In this document: piece after piece, positions 35,399 through 46,489 of the stretch
How positions within the stretch are numbered: position 1 is the stretch's first letter
How the letters are laid out: every line of letters begins with the position of its first letter
Origin: Zhengitettix transpicula
Lineage: Eukaryota; Arthropoda; Insecta; Orthoptera; Tetrigidae
NCBI GenBank assembly: GCA_037074705.1
Contig: CM073594.1
Coordinates: forward strand, 74,138,509 to 74,202,508
DNA: 64,000 bases
Direction of reading: 5' to 3'
Translations under genes and position numbers: made by a program
The notes under the pieces: model-generated
Seen by the model: only the letters and a program-made list of their open reading frames with translations
What the model was told of the DNA's origin: nothing
Databases searched by the model: none

Positions 35399-35729
35399 TT
35401 TTTTTTTTTTTAGGGCAACAGGCTACTTGAGGGTGATCCACATTGGGCAACTCCCCTTTAATAGCATAGGAAGGGATTTGAAAGGGGGGATGCGGAAGGG
35501 TAGAGGAAGGTAGCCAAGGGTTAACTAGGGCCCCCGGACTATGGTTTAAGGATCCTACCCGGCATTCGCCTAAAGAAATGCAGGGAAAACCCTAGAAAAA
35601 CCTGCATCGGGTAGGTCGGGCATTGGGTACTTGTCCCACGCCCTTCCGATAGCGGGAGAGGAGTTTGCTGTGGGGACGCAGCATTCCCTTCTCCGTGCCT
35701 CGACCAGTTTAGGAGGCAGCTTCTAACTT
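35399..35729 (-). mobile_element. RepA retroposon, 5'-truncated
   Basis: Starts with a T run at 35399-35412 and GGGCAACAGGCTAC, ends at AGTTTAGGAGGCAGCT. The remaining 5' half is missing. Confidence 0.88.
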
Positions 35730-35765
35730 AACTTATTCGTAGGTCGTATTTACCAAATTTAGATA

Positions 35766-36941
35766 CGAGAGTGGTCTCAAAAGTTTCCGACCCAACAATG
35801 ATACAATATATTTTTTTTATTTTTCAACATAGTCTCCTTGTAACTCTCCACACTTCTCTCCCATCTCTGTAACCCGTCCAAAAAGTACTCGGCGTTTTTC
35901 TCTGCAAAATAAGTGTTCACGATGGTGATTGCCACTTCATTTGGCCAAAATCTCTGTCCTCCGAGCGCAATTTTTAGATGAGGGAACAAGAAGAAGTCGC
36001 TTGGGACTAGATCTGGATGGTCAAGCAGTTCAAACCGTAATTCGTGGATTTTCGCCGTGGCAACTGCTGAGGTGTGAGACGGTGCGTTGTCTTGGTGAAA
36101 CAGGATTTTCTTTTTCTGATAATGTTGCCGTTTCTGCTTTCAAATGGTCAAGTAATGATGCTCCTGTAATGGTTTTTCCTTTTTTAAGATAATCGATTAA
36201 AATAACTCCATGATTATCACAAAAAACAGTCGCCATCACTTTCCCAGCCGAAAAAACAGTTTTTGCTCTTTTTGGAGCCGGTTCCCCCTTTGCAGTCCAC
36301 TGTTGAACTGTGTTTTTGTTTCGGTCGTATAATGATGTATCCAAGTTTCATCTACAGTAATTAACTTCGTCAACAGAGCGTTGGAAATGTTCATTCGAAC
36401 ACGTTTCTGGTCTAACGTCAGCAAACGCGGCACCCAACGCGCGGACAGCTTTCTCGTGCCTAAATGTAGATTTAATATGTGACACGTTATCATGACCTCT
36501 GCTATGTCTCTCACTTTAATTCGGCGGTCGTGTAGCACCATTTGGTGAACTTTGGCGATGATTTCGTTGGAAGTTGCAGTTTTTGGACGTCCCCAACGTT
36601 CATCGTCTCCCAAGCTCTTACGGCCACGTTTAAATTCAGCTGCCCAAAACTTCACTGTGGTAAATGATGGTGCAGTGTCCCCATACTCATCTTTGATTTG
36701 TGTAGGCGTATTGCCTTTCAAAAACAAATATTTAATAATAGCTCGATACTCGATTTTCTCCATTTTCACAAAAACACTCACACAACATCACTCAAACGAC
36801 TGTTACATAACAACTGCGCGTCCAAAATGGCTTAAAGTTTGGTGAGTAACTGTCAACAGATGAACAATGAAATTCACTAGGTTTTATTTACTAGTGCTGC
36901 CATCTTCACGTTGAGTTCGGAAACTTTTCAGGCCACCCTCG
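35766..36941 (-). mobile_element. Mariner transposon, 1176 bp, both inverted ends present
   Basis: Ends CGAGAGTGGTCTCAAAAG (35766) and, inverted, CGAGGGTGGCCTGAAAAG (36941). Both continue into TTTCCGA and are flanked by the TA target duplication (35764-35765, 36942-36943). Length and ends are those of a full mariner, and the inner transposase is broken (next entry). Confidence 0.95.
35777..36763 (-). pseudogene. Mariner transposase, frameshifted (SETMAR-like subfamily)
   Basis: From MEKIEYRAIIKYLFLKGNTP, followed by helix-turn-helix sequence (SFTTVKFWAAEFKRG) and the WVPRLLT linker (the WVPHEL position of mariners), to the catalytic regions. The first Asp is in VDETWIHHY (near 36364), the second in HQDNAPSHT (near 36088, in another frame), the third in VPSDFFLFP (near 35995). 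So the D,D(34)D triad is recognisable, but short deletions (after QIKDE, after RDIAEVM, after NISNALL, before the third Asp) and at least two frameshifts leave it dead. Normal length is about 345 residues. The function was cut-and-paste transposition in the nucleus. Confidence 0.93.
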
Positions 36942-37049
36942 TATTCTTCATGATCATCGATAATGAAACTCAGATTTATTTTAATTAAAGTATTTCTCTG
37001 TTCTGAAAGTAAACCAATCCCCTTTTTTTATATAGATTTCCTTTGAAAA

Positions 37050-37480
37050 ACGATAGGTAACAATAGATAAAGCATTAGATTTATTGAATTCATGCAATGT
37101 TATGAACAAGGGCACGAAAACTCCAGTGTTTAGAGGTAATAAAGTGACAATATGCAACACAATAGAAAGATCTGTACAGTATTTTATGAATTTTAAAGCT
37201 GTACGATGGGAATTTAGTATATTTGTCAGGGAGGAAGATGGGAGTTTGAGGCAATCGGCACACATTTATTTGTGGAACGATTCTCCAGTTCTCAAATTTA
37301 TAATAACTAGGGGAATGAGCCGGGACCATTTTGAACTGTTCTTTTCTTGCATACGAAGAAATGGGGGAAATCGAAATAACCCTAATGCGTTGCAGTTGAG
37401 AGCAGCGTACAGAAAGTCTTTGATTACAGATAGAACCATCCAAAAGTGCCAATAGTACTGGAGGAATTTTGGAGATACTT
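37050..37480 (+). pseudogene. P-element / THAP9-like transposase fragment
   Basis: The frame reading DKALDLLNSCNVMNKGTKTP, then SRDHFELFFSCIRR, NGGNRNNPNALQLRAAYRK matches the C-terminal RNase H part of P-element and THAP9 transposases, whose typical form is DHLELFFGAIRS-GG-NNNPTARQF-AAYK-LL. The Glu of the ELFF helix aligns with the third catalytic acid of that family, as far as I recall. There is no THAP zinc finger, GTP-binding insertion or earlier acids nearby, and a stop cuts the frame at 37453. It is a fragment of about 130 residues out of 700-900. It sits directly upstream of a mariner remnant. Confidence 0.82.
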
Positions 37481-37499
37481 GTTGTACCCATTGTTGTAC

Positions 37500-38600
37500 A
37501 ATTTTGATGATATTAGAGTATGAAAGAAAATATTCAGGAAGTGTTGTAAGGGTGGTGTGGTGGACGTGTTGAAAATGTTGCGGAAGGCCTTTGGTGATCA
37601 AACTATGGCACAAAAAAACGTTTATAAGTGGTACAACGAGTTCAAAGAGGGCCGAGAACGCGTTGAAGACGAACCGCGCTCTGGACGACCATCAACGTCT
37701 ACCGACGAGGGCCACGTCCAAAAAAATCAAAGATTTAGTGCTTAAAAATCGTCGATGGACAATTAGAGATCTCGCTGATAGTGTTGGAATATCATTTGGC
37801 TCAGCCCAAACCATTTTGAAGAATGTTTTGTGTCTCAAACGCGTCAATTATAGATTGGTGCCAAAATCGCTCAATTTTTTGGAAAAAAAAACGTCTCGTT
37901 GATGTGTGTGAAACTTTGCTGTCTGACTATCAGGGCCACTTGAAATGCATCATTACTGGAGACGAGACTTGGATTTACGCATACGACCCTGAAACCACCG
38001 ACCAATCAAGCGAATATCGTGCAAATGGCAAATGCAAGACCGAAAAGACCACGGCAAAGTCGATCGAAAATCGAGGTCATGACAGTTTTCTTTGATTATC
38101 GTGGTGTGGTGCACTATTAATTCCTTCCGCCGGGCCAAACTGTCAACAAAGAATATTATTTGAGCGTTATGCGTCTTTGCGTGAAGCTATTCGTCTGAAA
38201 CGGCCGGAATATTGGTTCCTTCATCACGATAATGCACCATGTCATACTGCATTGGTTCTTCGCGATTTTTTTTTTGCCAAAAACTCGACTCATATCGTTC
38301 CGCAACCACCGTATTCGGTTGATTTGGCTCCGTGTGACTTCTGGCTATTCAGCAAACTCAAAAGGCCAATGCGGGGACGCCGTTTTGACACGATTGAGGA
38401 GATCAAAACCGAATCGAAGAAGATCTTGAAGGCTATACCGGAAAAAGACTATTCCGACTGTTTCGAGGACTGGAAATAGCGTTGGAAAAAGTGAGTTTTA
38501 TCGGACGGGGATTACTTTGAAATGGATGAAATTGATTAGGAAGAATAAATAAAGAATTTATATTTTATAAATAAATTCACCTTACTTTTTGTTCTCAGTG
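37500..38600 (+). mobile_element. Mariner-like element, 5'-incomplete
   Basis: Spans the second mariner transposase remnant and its 3' flank. Inverted ends could not be located with confidence. The 3' flank AAATTCACCTTACTTTTTG ends near 38600. The 5' end is lost at the junction with the P-element fragment. Confidence 0.75.
37557..38539 (+). pseudogene. Mariner transposase, multiply frameshifted (second subfamily)
   Basis: Pieces in order: MLRKAFGDQTMAQKNVYKWY, EDEPRSGRPSTSTDE, then frame change to IKDLVLKNRRWTIRDLADSV and RLVPKSLNFLEK, frame change to IITGDETWIYAYDPET (first Asp), a gap with LPPGQTVNKEYY, and WFLHHDNAPCHTALVLRDFF (second Asp) to PPYSVDLAPCDFWLFSKLK (third Asp), ending EMDEID and a stop. 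The first about 25 residues are missing. Sequence differs clearly from the other mariner in this window, so two invasions are recorded. At least three frameshifts and one stop inside. Confidence 0.92.
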
Positions 38601-39269
38601 GTAGTTAAAGGCTAGCAGACGATGGGGGACGTTATAAAACATGGTGGCTGAGTTTCAATTTGCTTCAAATATGACGGCACCTTGTCCAGTCTATGTTGTC
38701 TTTGGTCGCAACGTATACAAATTTGAAGATTAAAATAAAATACCTGACCGTTTGCGACCGGACTAAATTAACCCAGGAATTATTTTCCCTAGCGGATGTA
38801 GCAAATTTTTATTTACATGGTAAATGAAGGAATTATGAGACGAAGAAAGACCAGATTGTTCACGAAACGGTCCCATTGCTTTGGGAGATGTTTATTCTTT
38901 GTTTTGGGTAGGTTGTTGGCCCATCTGCAGACGACGAGCAACACGTGCCAGGTGGCCCACGGAGCAACAGTCTCGTGATCCTCCTCCGCTTCCTGCACCA
39001 CGTGTCTCTGCAGGTATAAAGTGCAGACAGCTGCTCGCAGCATCCACAAACCACAGCACGCCATCTGCCCCTCGAGGAACGCAGGTGCGACTACCACAGT
39101 CCCAAACACACAACTTTGCTCATTCCTTTTATCGCTAACCATTATATTAATTTTACTTCTTCATAAATAATAGGCGATTGGAACAATTTACCTGCAGCAG
39201 TGTTTGGGGAGAATCGTCCAGTAACAAGGATTAAGAATGATATAATTAAATTAGTGAAGTGTATTTTTG
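38601..39269. other. Unassigned stretch, GC-richer centre
   Basis: 38880-39120 is GC-rich with four overlapping open frames of 64-109 codons on both strands, none recognised. Confidence 0.3.
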
Positions 39270-39634
39270 TTACCTCGGCCTGTTTTGAGAGGTAAATGTT
39301 CAGAGGTCACAGACCTGGGACATACGATAAGAGTTGTCCGCTATTCCTATTGGAATAGTCGGCCAGCTGCCTCCTAAACTGGTCAAGGCACGGAGAGGGG
39401 ATTTCTGCGTCCCCACAACAAATCACCTCTCGTCATTGTAATGGCGTGGACAAGTACCAAATGCCCGACCACCTGATGCAGGCCTTCTAGCGTTCGTCCT
39501 GCATAACTTTTAAGCGAATTGCCGAGTAGGATCCTTAAACTATAGCTCTGGGGGCTACCGTGCTCTACCCTTCCACATCCTTCCTTTCAGTGCCTTTCAT
39601 ATGTTATAAAAGTGGCCACTATGTGGATTACCCT
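39270..39634 (+). mobile_element. RepA retroposon, both ends lost
   Basis: Runs from CCTCGGCCTGTTTTGAGAGG to CACTATGTGGATTACCC, where a (TA)n replaces the usual A tail. Confidence 0.85.
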
Positions 39635-40945
39635 ATATATATATACATCCTTCTTCTCCTATCACCTCATTTCCTACAAATATATCAAATTATTGTAATT
39701 TGTTCCCTCTATTATTATAACAAGCCCCCCCCCCACCCTTCAAGAAAGATTACATTCAATATTTGTATTATTAAAATCTAAGCAATCATCATATTCCTAA
39801 TGAAGTTGCCAGAATAGTATCTTAACCTAATATTAAATTAATTCCAAGTTTTGAACAAAATTTAACTAGAACAAATATTTCCAAATTAGGTTACAAAAGT
39901 TTCTCATTTGACGGTTGAATGTTTGTTTTCGAGGTTTGTCTCGGAACCTGTCAATCCGTCAATCGAGTAATTTTGGATTATTAAACGTGTGTACATGTGT
40001 GTGGGTGTGTGAGAGATAAAGCCTTACTGGTGGTGTTGACGCCCATCGCACGTGAGTGCTGCTGCTGGTGGAACCTGCCCTGAGCGTGACTGTTGCGTGT
40101 CAGGGCCTCGTGATACACATTGCAGCGTTGCCTTCAGAGCTGGAGCGTACTGAAGATGGAATATCAATCTTGTAGTTGAATTGAGATTGAAACCTGAGCA
40201 GCTGGGAAACAAAGAATCTAGTCAACACTAAAATGTGTATAAATTTTAGTATATTAAGAGTAATGGATTTTATTAAAGAAAGTAAATTTCAGCATAAAAG
40301 AAGTCAGAATGCCAGTTAGGGGTAAAATATAATCAGCATTGTCCAACGTAATATTTAAATGTTTATATCGTCCTGGAAAGCAACCTCATATTTACAGAGA
40401 AAAATTATTTCAAGGTTTGGTACTCACAAATGGAATTATAATTGAAGGAAAATTTGTCTACACTGCATTTTGAAAAGAAAATATTGCACATAGAAGTCAA
40501 AGAAGTCTTTAAAAAATATTAAGATGATAAGAACAAAATTTGTAGCGATTTAATGAGGACTAAAAAATATATTGAATGAAATTTGAAAGGGGAAAAAAAC
40601 AGTCCATAAAAATAAAGCAGTTTTTTTTAGGTTTGATTGAAAATAGGAGTTACAGTAACCCATGTAAAGAAGTATGTATTATAACACACAGACACACAGG
40701 TTCGAAATTGAATAAAATAATTTTTTGAAAAATTGATAATGTATATGTTTAAAGAAATATTATATTCCTGAGTTTTGAAGAAGAATATGGGCCAAATTAT
40801 CAGTTCAAAATTAATAAAAGGAAGTTCTATTAATATTGTTTCAAATGATTTATTTGAGTGTTTAAGAAAAACTGAAAATAAAAGATCAGTCTTATTAAAT
40901 TTATAATTACTTCCGGTATAATTGATGAGAGGAATATTTTATTTA
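39635..40945. other. Unassigned AT-rich stretch
   Basis: Contains a C run near 39726-39735 and nothing I recognise. Confidence 0.4.
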
Positions 40946-40949
40946 CTTA

Positions 40950-42208
40950 CTTGCTGAGTTGCTGGCGTTGCCCGGGTATTTATTTAAATTAACCCGAAGT
41001 AGAATTGATTCGACACTAACCTCTTGGTGAACATTTCATTTAACCAGCAGCAATAGCTCCAGTGTTTAGGAACAGTTACCTATGTACGTTCCCCTCACCG
41101 ACCTAACCCCACCGAATAAAAATAACTCCTAATAAACCACGTTATTCATACATAAAATATATGTGTCTCAAAACTCACGACGAATTAAAACAGTAAAAAA
41201 TGCTCCAAAACTTAATAAAGTCTAAATCTACTCCCGGTAGCTTCAAAGAGTGCAGAAATACAATCGTTAACTAAATAGAGACCAAAATATTGGTCGTACC
41301 CTCAGAAAATTAAATATTTCTCGGGTAACTTAAGAGGATCAAAGCTATTCCGGGTAACTTTTTATCAAACGTCCATCTCCATGAAAAGGAACGTAAAATT
41401 TCTTCAACAAGCATGATAAATGCGAGATTTAAAATCAGCGACTCCTATAGCCCCGGAATCGACACTAATATCGGTCTCTTATGCATTTTTTATGTAAGCC
41501 CCTTACCGCACCATCAGTACGCTAAGGGTGCTTCCTTCACTTGGGTGTTGAAGATGAAATTAAACACTTAAAAATTCAAGAACAACACTATCAAATTAAG
41601 CGACCCCAGAAAAGTGTTATTCGACGCTTATAATGGCCGCTTAAGAATTTTTTAAATTACATCCCTTCCATTATACTCCTAGAGGCGGCAGATGTGTCTG
41701 AACTCCTCAGTGTTTGTTCCTGGATCGTAAGAAACATATGTATAAAGTTTGGTAGAAATGGGTCTATAAATTTAATATTGTAAACGGAAATTTGTTTCAC
41801 CCCTACTCCTAGGGCTGAACTACATCTTAACCGTATTGTAAATGTCATAATTAAACTCATTGACATCTATAACCCTGGATTTGCACCAATCTCGGTTGTT
41901 TCGCGTCTTTTTTATGCAACACCCCTCTCATTTAAGGGGTTAAAATTATACACTAAAAATATCTGGATAGAAACTATTAATCACATCAACCCTGAAAAGT
42001 TACTAAATCGGCGTTTATATCGGACGTTTTAGCATTTTTTTAAATTTCACCCACGTTAACCCCTTGGGAGTTTCTTAACGCTTCAAAAATCGGACAGAGA
42101 CATTCATAGGGGTTTGTGAATCAACTCACAAAAGTTTCATCACAATCGGATGAATAGGATAGGATCGAATAGGGGACACACACACCGACATTCACTTTTA
42201 TATATATA
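40950..42208 (-). mobile_element. RepH Helitron-like element
   Basis: Starts GCTGAGTTGCTGGCGTTGCC, CGGGTATTTATTTAAATTAA (3' end, reversed), contains GATTTAAAATCAGCGACTCC, GTAAACGGAAATTTGTTTCA and AACCCTGGATTTG blocks, and ends CAACTCACAAAAGTTTCATC with TATATATATA. Confidence 0.6.
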
Positions 42209-42209
42209 T

Positions 42210-43084
42210 AAAATGGCGTATGCGCGCTAAAACTGGGGGGCACTAAGAGTTAGTTGGTGACGGGACATTTCAGAGGACGGAACGAATAATACTTGAGCAG
42301 AGAATAGCCATCGTTATTAAACAAAGTTGTGAATTTAAGACAAAGTAAAAACATTCACGGAAGAATTACCCCGTAAATATCGCTAAGTTAGCAGTTTTAC
42401 GTCTATCAGCAGCAAGGAAAGGAGTGCAGTTTTACGTCTGTAGCAGCCAGGAAAGGAAGCCAGTAAGTCCAAAGCGGTAAAAGACTAACAAATCTACGAA
42501 TCATAGGATTCGTATAAGGCAAGCAGATATCAGATAGCTGAAAAAAAGAGGATCATCCGAGCTCCTGGGAGCCCATCAATTTTGACTTCAATAGTGTAAA
42601 ATCTGTGAATCTTAGAATCAGTGTAAAATTTGCAATAGTGTATTTCCGAAACCAAAAGGAATGATGGTACCAGCTGGACACTACGTAAGTTAAATAACCG
42701 AAAATAACGATTAATTGTAAACGTAATTAAAAGATAGAGTCAGATTTCGTTCTCTTTTTAATTGTCAATCAAAGTTAATCACTTTTCTTTTTAATTTATT
42801 TCCATCGACGTATTGTTTTAGGTAAATGTGAACGGTTTAGTAATAAGATTTTAAATAAATTTGTTGTGTCCATTTTCAAACCCAGTGAAGGCCCTGAGAA
42901 ATTAATATTTTAAATTGTAATCATCTTTTGTTGTCACAAACTAAATAAATCTTTTGTTTTTTAATTTCGATCTTTTCATTTAATAAAAAGCCATCCATTT
43001 GATTATTACATAAATGGCTTCAAACTGAGGCGAATTCATTAAATTCAAGTTAAATTAATTAACGCTTTATATTAAATTATTACA
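42210..43084 (+). mobile_element. RepL LTR-like element, copy G
   Basis: The 5' end directly follows a TA tract and lacks the TGTAATA terminus. GATGGTACCAGCTGG (42662), a donor-like GTAAGTTA (about 42684), GAGTCAGATTTCGTTC (42737), AAACCCAGTGAAGGCCCTGA (42879) and the terminus AAATTATTACA (43074-43084) are present, followed by (TA)n. Confidence 0.65.
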
Positions 43085-43112
43085 ATATATTTATATATAT
43101 ATATATATATAT

Positions 43113-44929
43113 TAGAGATATGTGATATGTGTATAAAAACGAATTCCTTATAATCTTTCAGCCAATAAAAATGTATAACAATGATTATTATTGTTTGAAA
43201 ATGTTTTTATATACATATATACAAATATTTAATACATATATACAAAAATTTAATTATAACTTCTTTAACAAGGATTTAGTTTTTTTAATCATATCTCTAA
43301 ATCTTACAACAGTATATTTGTGTAAATAAAGAAATGTCAAGGAACAAAGGAAAAGATGAGTGTAAAAAAGGTGAAACGTATTTGATTTTAGAGTGTAGCA
43401 GAATGAGAAAGCAGCCAGATAGAAAGGAAACAAGGAGCAGGAAAAGAGAAGATAAAAAGAGAAGAGAAGATGTAATAAGATAAAGAAAGCAGTTGCTGAA
43501 GGAGTTGGCGATGAAAAGCACCACGTGTCACCCTGAAGGAGGAAGCAACAGCTGACGAACCACAGCAGCAGCTGGGAACCCTTCTTCTCTGTCCTCCCGT
43601 CTCTAGCAGCACAAGAAACGTACGGGGAAGTGACTACAGCCATTGCGGGAGTTCCCTGCCGGCTCGCAATGTGCGATTTTATTGCTCCAGGAAGGAAGCA
43701 GAACCGCAATCAACTTCTATAAATAGAAACTGTTGTCTCTAACACTCAATACACCACACCACAAAGACCACTTGAAGGCTTCCCCTGTCTTGATTCAATT
43801 ATAGAAAAACATAAAAATATTAATGGGATCATAACCATTGGCGGTTCGTACCTAAAATTATTGCGGATTGATTTATAATTGTGTAAAACGAAACAAAACA
43901 TGTATATAAAAGAAAATTTATTCAGAAAACTTGTTAAAAAAAACTAAAAGAGCATTTTTTTATTTACTTTAACCAAAATTGTTACAGTCCAAGATTAATC
44001 TATTTATTTAAAAAAATGAAATGCGTTTTTCTTGTTTTAATCTGCGGCTAAAAGATAACTAATTCACTCCTTGTGTGTGATATTGGCACTGCCTCACTGC
44101 GCATGCGCAGAACATTCACACGCCTCACAGCTGGCGCACACATACTTACAAAGAGCTTTGTATCTTTCTTACAAACTGGGAGGGATGTCTACTGACATTA
44201 AGCTTAAGCATTTTGTATTGTACAATAAGAAAGAATAAAGCGACTCATTATATTAATTTTAGCGATTAATTAAAACACATACATATCATTTCTGCACATT
44301 AATGTATTTTAATGTTTATCCTCCAAAGTTATACTTTACTAAATTAATAGGGTTCTTCAAATTTGAATAACAGTTAAGCATTGTCGTGATGTAAATGACT
44401 TTTTACCACTAGATCAATTTGTTTGATTAAATCCCCCCCCCCCCCATATATTCTGTTTGTATAAGAAAATACTGACGCGTAACGAAGTCGTTTATTTCAT
44501 GAGCTTTCTCCGTAGAATGTGTTGTTTATTTGGCAAGTGTCTGAGCTTATTCCGAGGTAGCAGTCTGCTGGTGTTCTAATTTAGTCGTGAGTATTGCGGC
44601 GTCTGTCAGCGTTCACGGAACATCTCCGTGCGTCCCAGAGTTAAGTAGAAAGACGTCTAGACCCCCAGTTCTTTTCGACGTTTCTATATTCTCGATTCTG
44701 GATGTTTTATTTTCCTTACCCTACAACAACGGTGGGCAAATGCGGCTCCCGTCAACATGTTACATAATCTTAGTGGAACGAATTTTACGCCAAATTTCGT
44801 ACAAAGATTGTCATTAGGAGTTATTATACCATTTTTTATTAATTAATGTATTTTCATTTTACCAAAAGCTCTAAATAATTATACTGTTTCATAATTATAT
44901 ATTTTTTTGTTACTAAGGTAGGCAAATAT
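43113..44929. other. Unassigned stretch
   Basis: 43340-43500 is purine-rich; the 151-codon minus frame there is compositionally skewed. A C run lies at 44433-44445. No gene is supported. Confidence 0.35.
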
Positions 44930-44951
44930 ATATATATATATATATATATAT
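44930..44951. repeat. (TA)n microsatellite at a RepL boundary
   Basis: A perfect TA run ending exactly at the TGTAATA terminus of the next element. Confidence 0.95.
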
Positions 44952-46210
44952 TGTAATAAATACAAGATTATAATTAATTAAATTTGCCCCACGTTGAAGG
45001 CGTCATTATGTAATAAACAAACAATTAGACGATTAATTTGCCTCACGTTGGTGAAGCCATTAAATGTAATGAACAACTGTACAGCTTTAATTAAATGAAG
45101 CAATTAACAACATTTACTTAAACAAATACTTTAATTTTCATTTATTAATTCGTCGAATCTCTCATCTCAGGGCCATAACTGGGTTTGATAATTAGAACAA
45201 AATCAATGTATAACTGACAATTAACAATTCAAAATATAAAAAAATTAACCTAAAACAATATTAAAATAAGTGGAAAGAAAGCTGAACGAAATGAAAACTG
45301 AACGAAATCTGACTCTACCCTTTTAATTATCGTTTACAAATTTATATCAAAGTTTTGGTTACTCACGGACCGTCTGTCTGGTACCAGATCTCTCTCTTGT
45401 ATCTTGATAACTAACTCACTAATTTTTGATACTGTATTATATCTCTCGTACTCAGATTTTAGCCTCCTTCTTATATCATTGCCGATTCCAGACTGGCTTC
45501 CTTGGGAGGTACGAAGCTTTGGGGTGCCCAATCACTCTACAGATACAGGTGAACCTTCCCAGAGAGCTCTGGCGGGGGCTACCTTTGGGGATGCTCTCAC
45601 ATCTCTCTGGTTTTTTTTGAACTAAGGTTCCCACATGCCGAGGCACCTCGGTCTGTTTTGAGAGGTGTATGTTCCGGGGTCGCAGACCTTGGGCATACGG
45701 CAAGAGTTGTCCGCTATTCCTATTGGAATAGTCGGCCAGCTGCCTCCTAAACAGGCCAAGGCATGGCGAGGGGTAAGCTGCGCCCCCACAGCAAACCCCT
45801 CTCCCGTCATCGGAAGGGCGTGGGACAAGTACCCAATGCCCGACCTACCTGATGCAGGTTTTTCTAAGGTTTTCCCTGCATTTCTTTAGGCGAATGCCGG
45901 GTAGGATCCTTAAAATATAGCCCGGGGGCCCTAGTTAACCCTTGGCTACCTTCCTCTACCCTTCCGCATCACCCCTATCAAATCCCTTCCTATGCTATTA
46001 AAGGGGAGTTGCCCTAAGTGGATTACCCTCATGTAGCCTATTGCCCTAAAAAAAAAAAAAAAAAAAACTGGCTTCCTTACGCGCGCGCATTTCCCATTTC
46101 GGCTTTCAACAAAGAAACAGAACTCGGCGCCATTGTCGCTTTGGAAGCTCCTGCCGCTACAATTCAATTTATAACAAAACAAATTAATGGCCTAATTAAT
46201 TGGCATTACA
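44952..46210 (-). mobile_element. RepL LTR-like element, copy H, interrupted by RepA
   Basis: Plus-strand ends TGTAATAAAT and TTGGCATTACA, each next to a TA tract. Landmarks: two copies of a GCC(C/T)CACGTTG...TGTAAT(A/G)A segment at 44985-45015 and 45050-45075, CTCATCTCAGGGCCATAACTG (45160), CGAAATCTGACTC (45303), ACTCACGGACC (45361) and CTGGTACCAGATCTC (45379). Removing the RepA insertion leaves about 700 bp. Confidence 0.75.
45504..46066 (+). mobile_element. RepA retroposon, longest copy, with 12-bp target duplications
   Basis: Flanked by ACTGGCTTCCTT at 45492-45503 and again at 46067-46078. Starts GGGAGGTACGAAGC and ends in an A run of about 19. It includes a head (AGGTGAACCTTCCCAGAGAG, GGCTACCTTTGGGGATG) missing from most copies. 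The A tail plus a 12-bp duplication shows insertion by target-primed reverse transcription. No coding domain is recognised; it may be a SINE or the 3' part of an unseen LINE. Confidence 0.93.
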
Positions 46211-46489
46211 ATATATATATGGACTGCAAGGAGTCGTTAAATAATTCAGTCATCCAGGTTAATCAGTGCTATATTACCGCCTCATATTTATTTAACAATT
46301 AGTCATCATCAGCTGAAATTAAAAACAATATAAAATTCAACAAGTCAAGTTACTTTGATTAGTTTCTACTTGACTTGACGTCTAATTTTATATTATTTTT
46401 AATTACAGCTGGTGTTGATATGGCTTTGATTAGTTTTTCTTGACTTGATGTGTAATTTTATAATTTTTAATTTAAGCCGATTATGACTA
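46211..46489. repeat. Short partly repeated segment
   Basis: Two similar blocks with TTTGATTAGTTT...CTTGACTTGA and TAATTTTATA near 46350 and 46420, and an AGCTGAAATTAAAAA/TTTTTAATTACAGCT inversion. The family is not identified. Confidence 0.4.

Noticed and set aside
43388..43612. Possible relation of 43500-43620 to 38880-39060 (both contain CACGTGTC and GC-rich patches)
   Set aside because: Only short shared words; the rest does not align by eye.
43254..43709. 151-codon minus frame
   Set aside because: Low-complexity over most of its length, overlapped by two other frames, no recognised motif.
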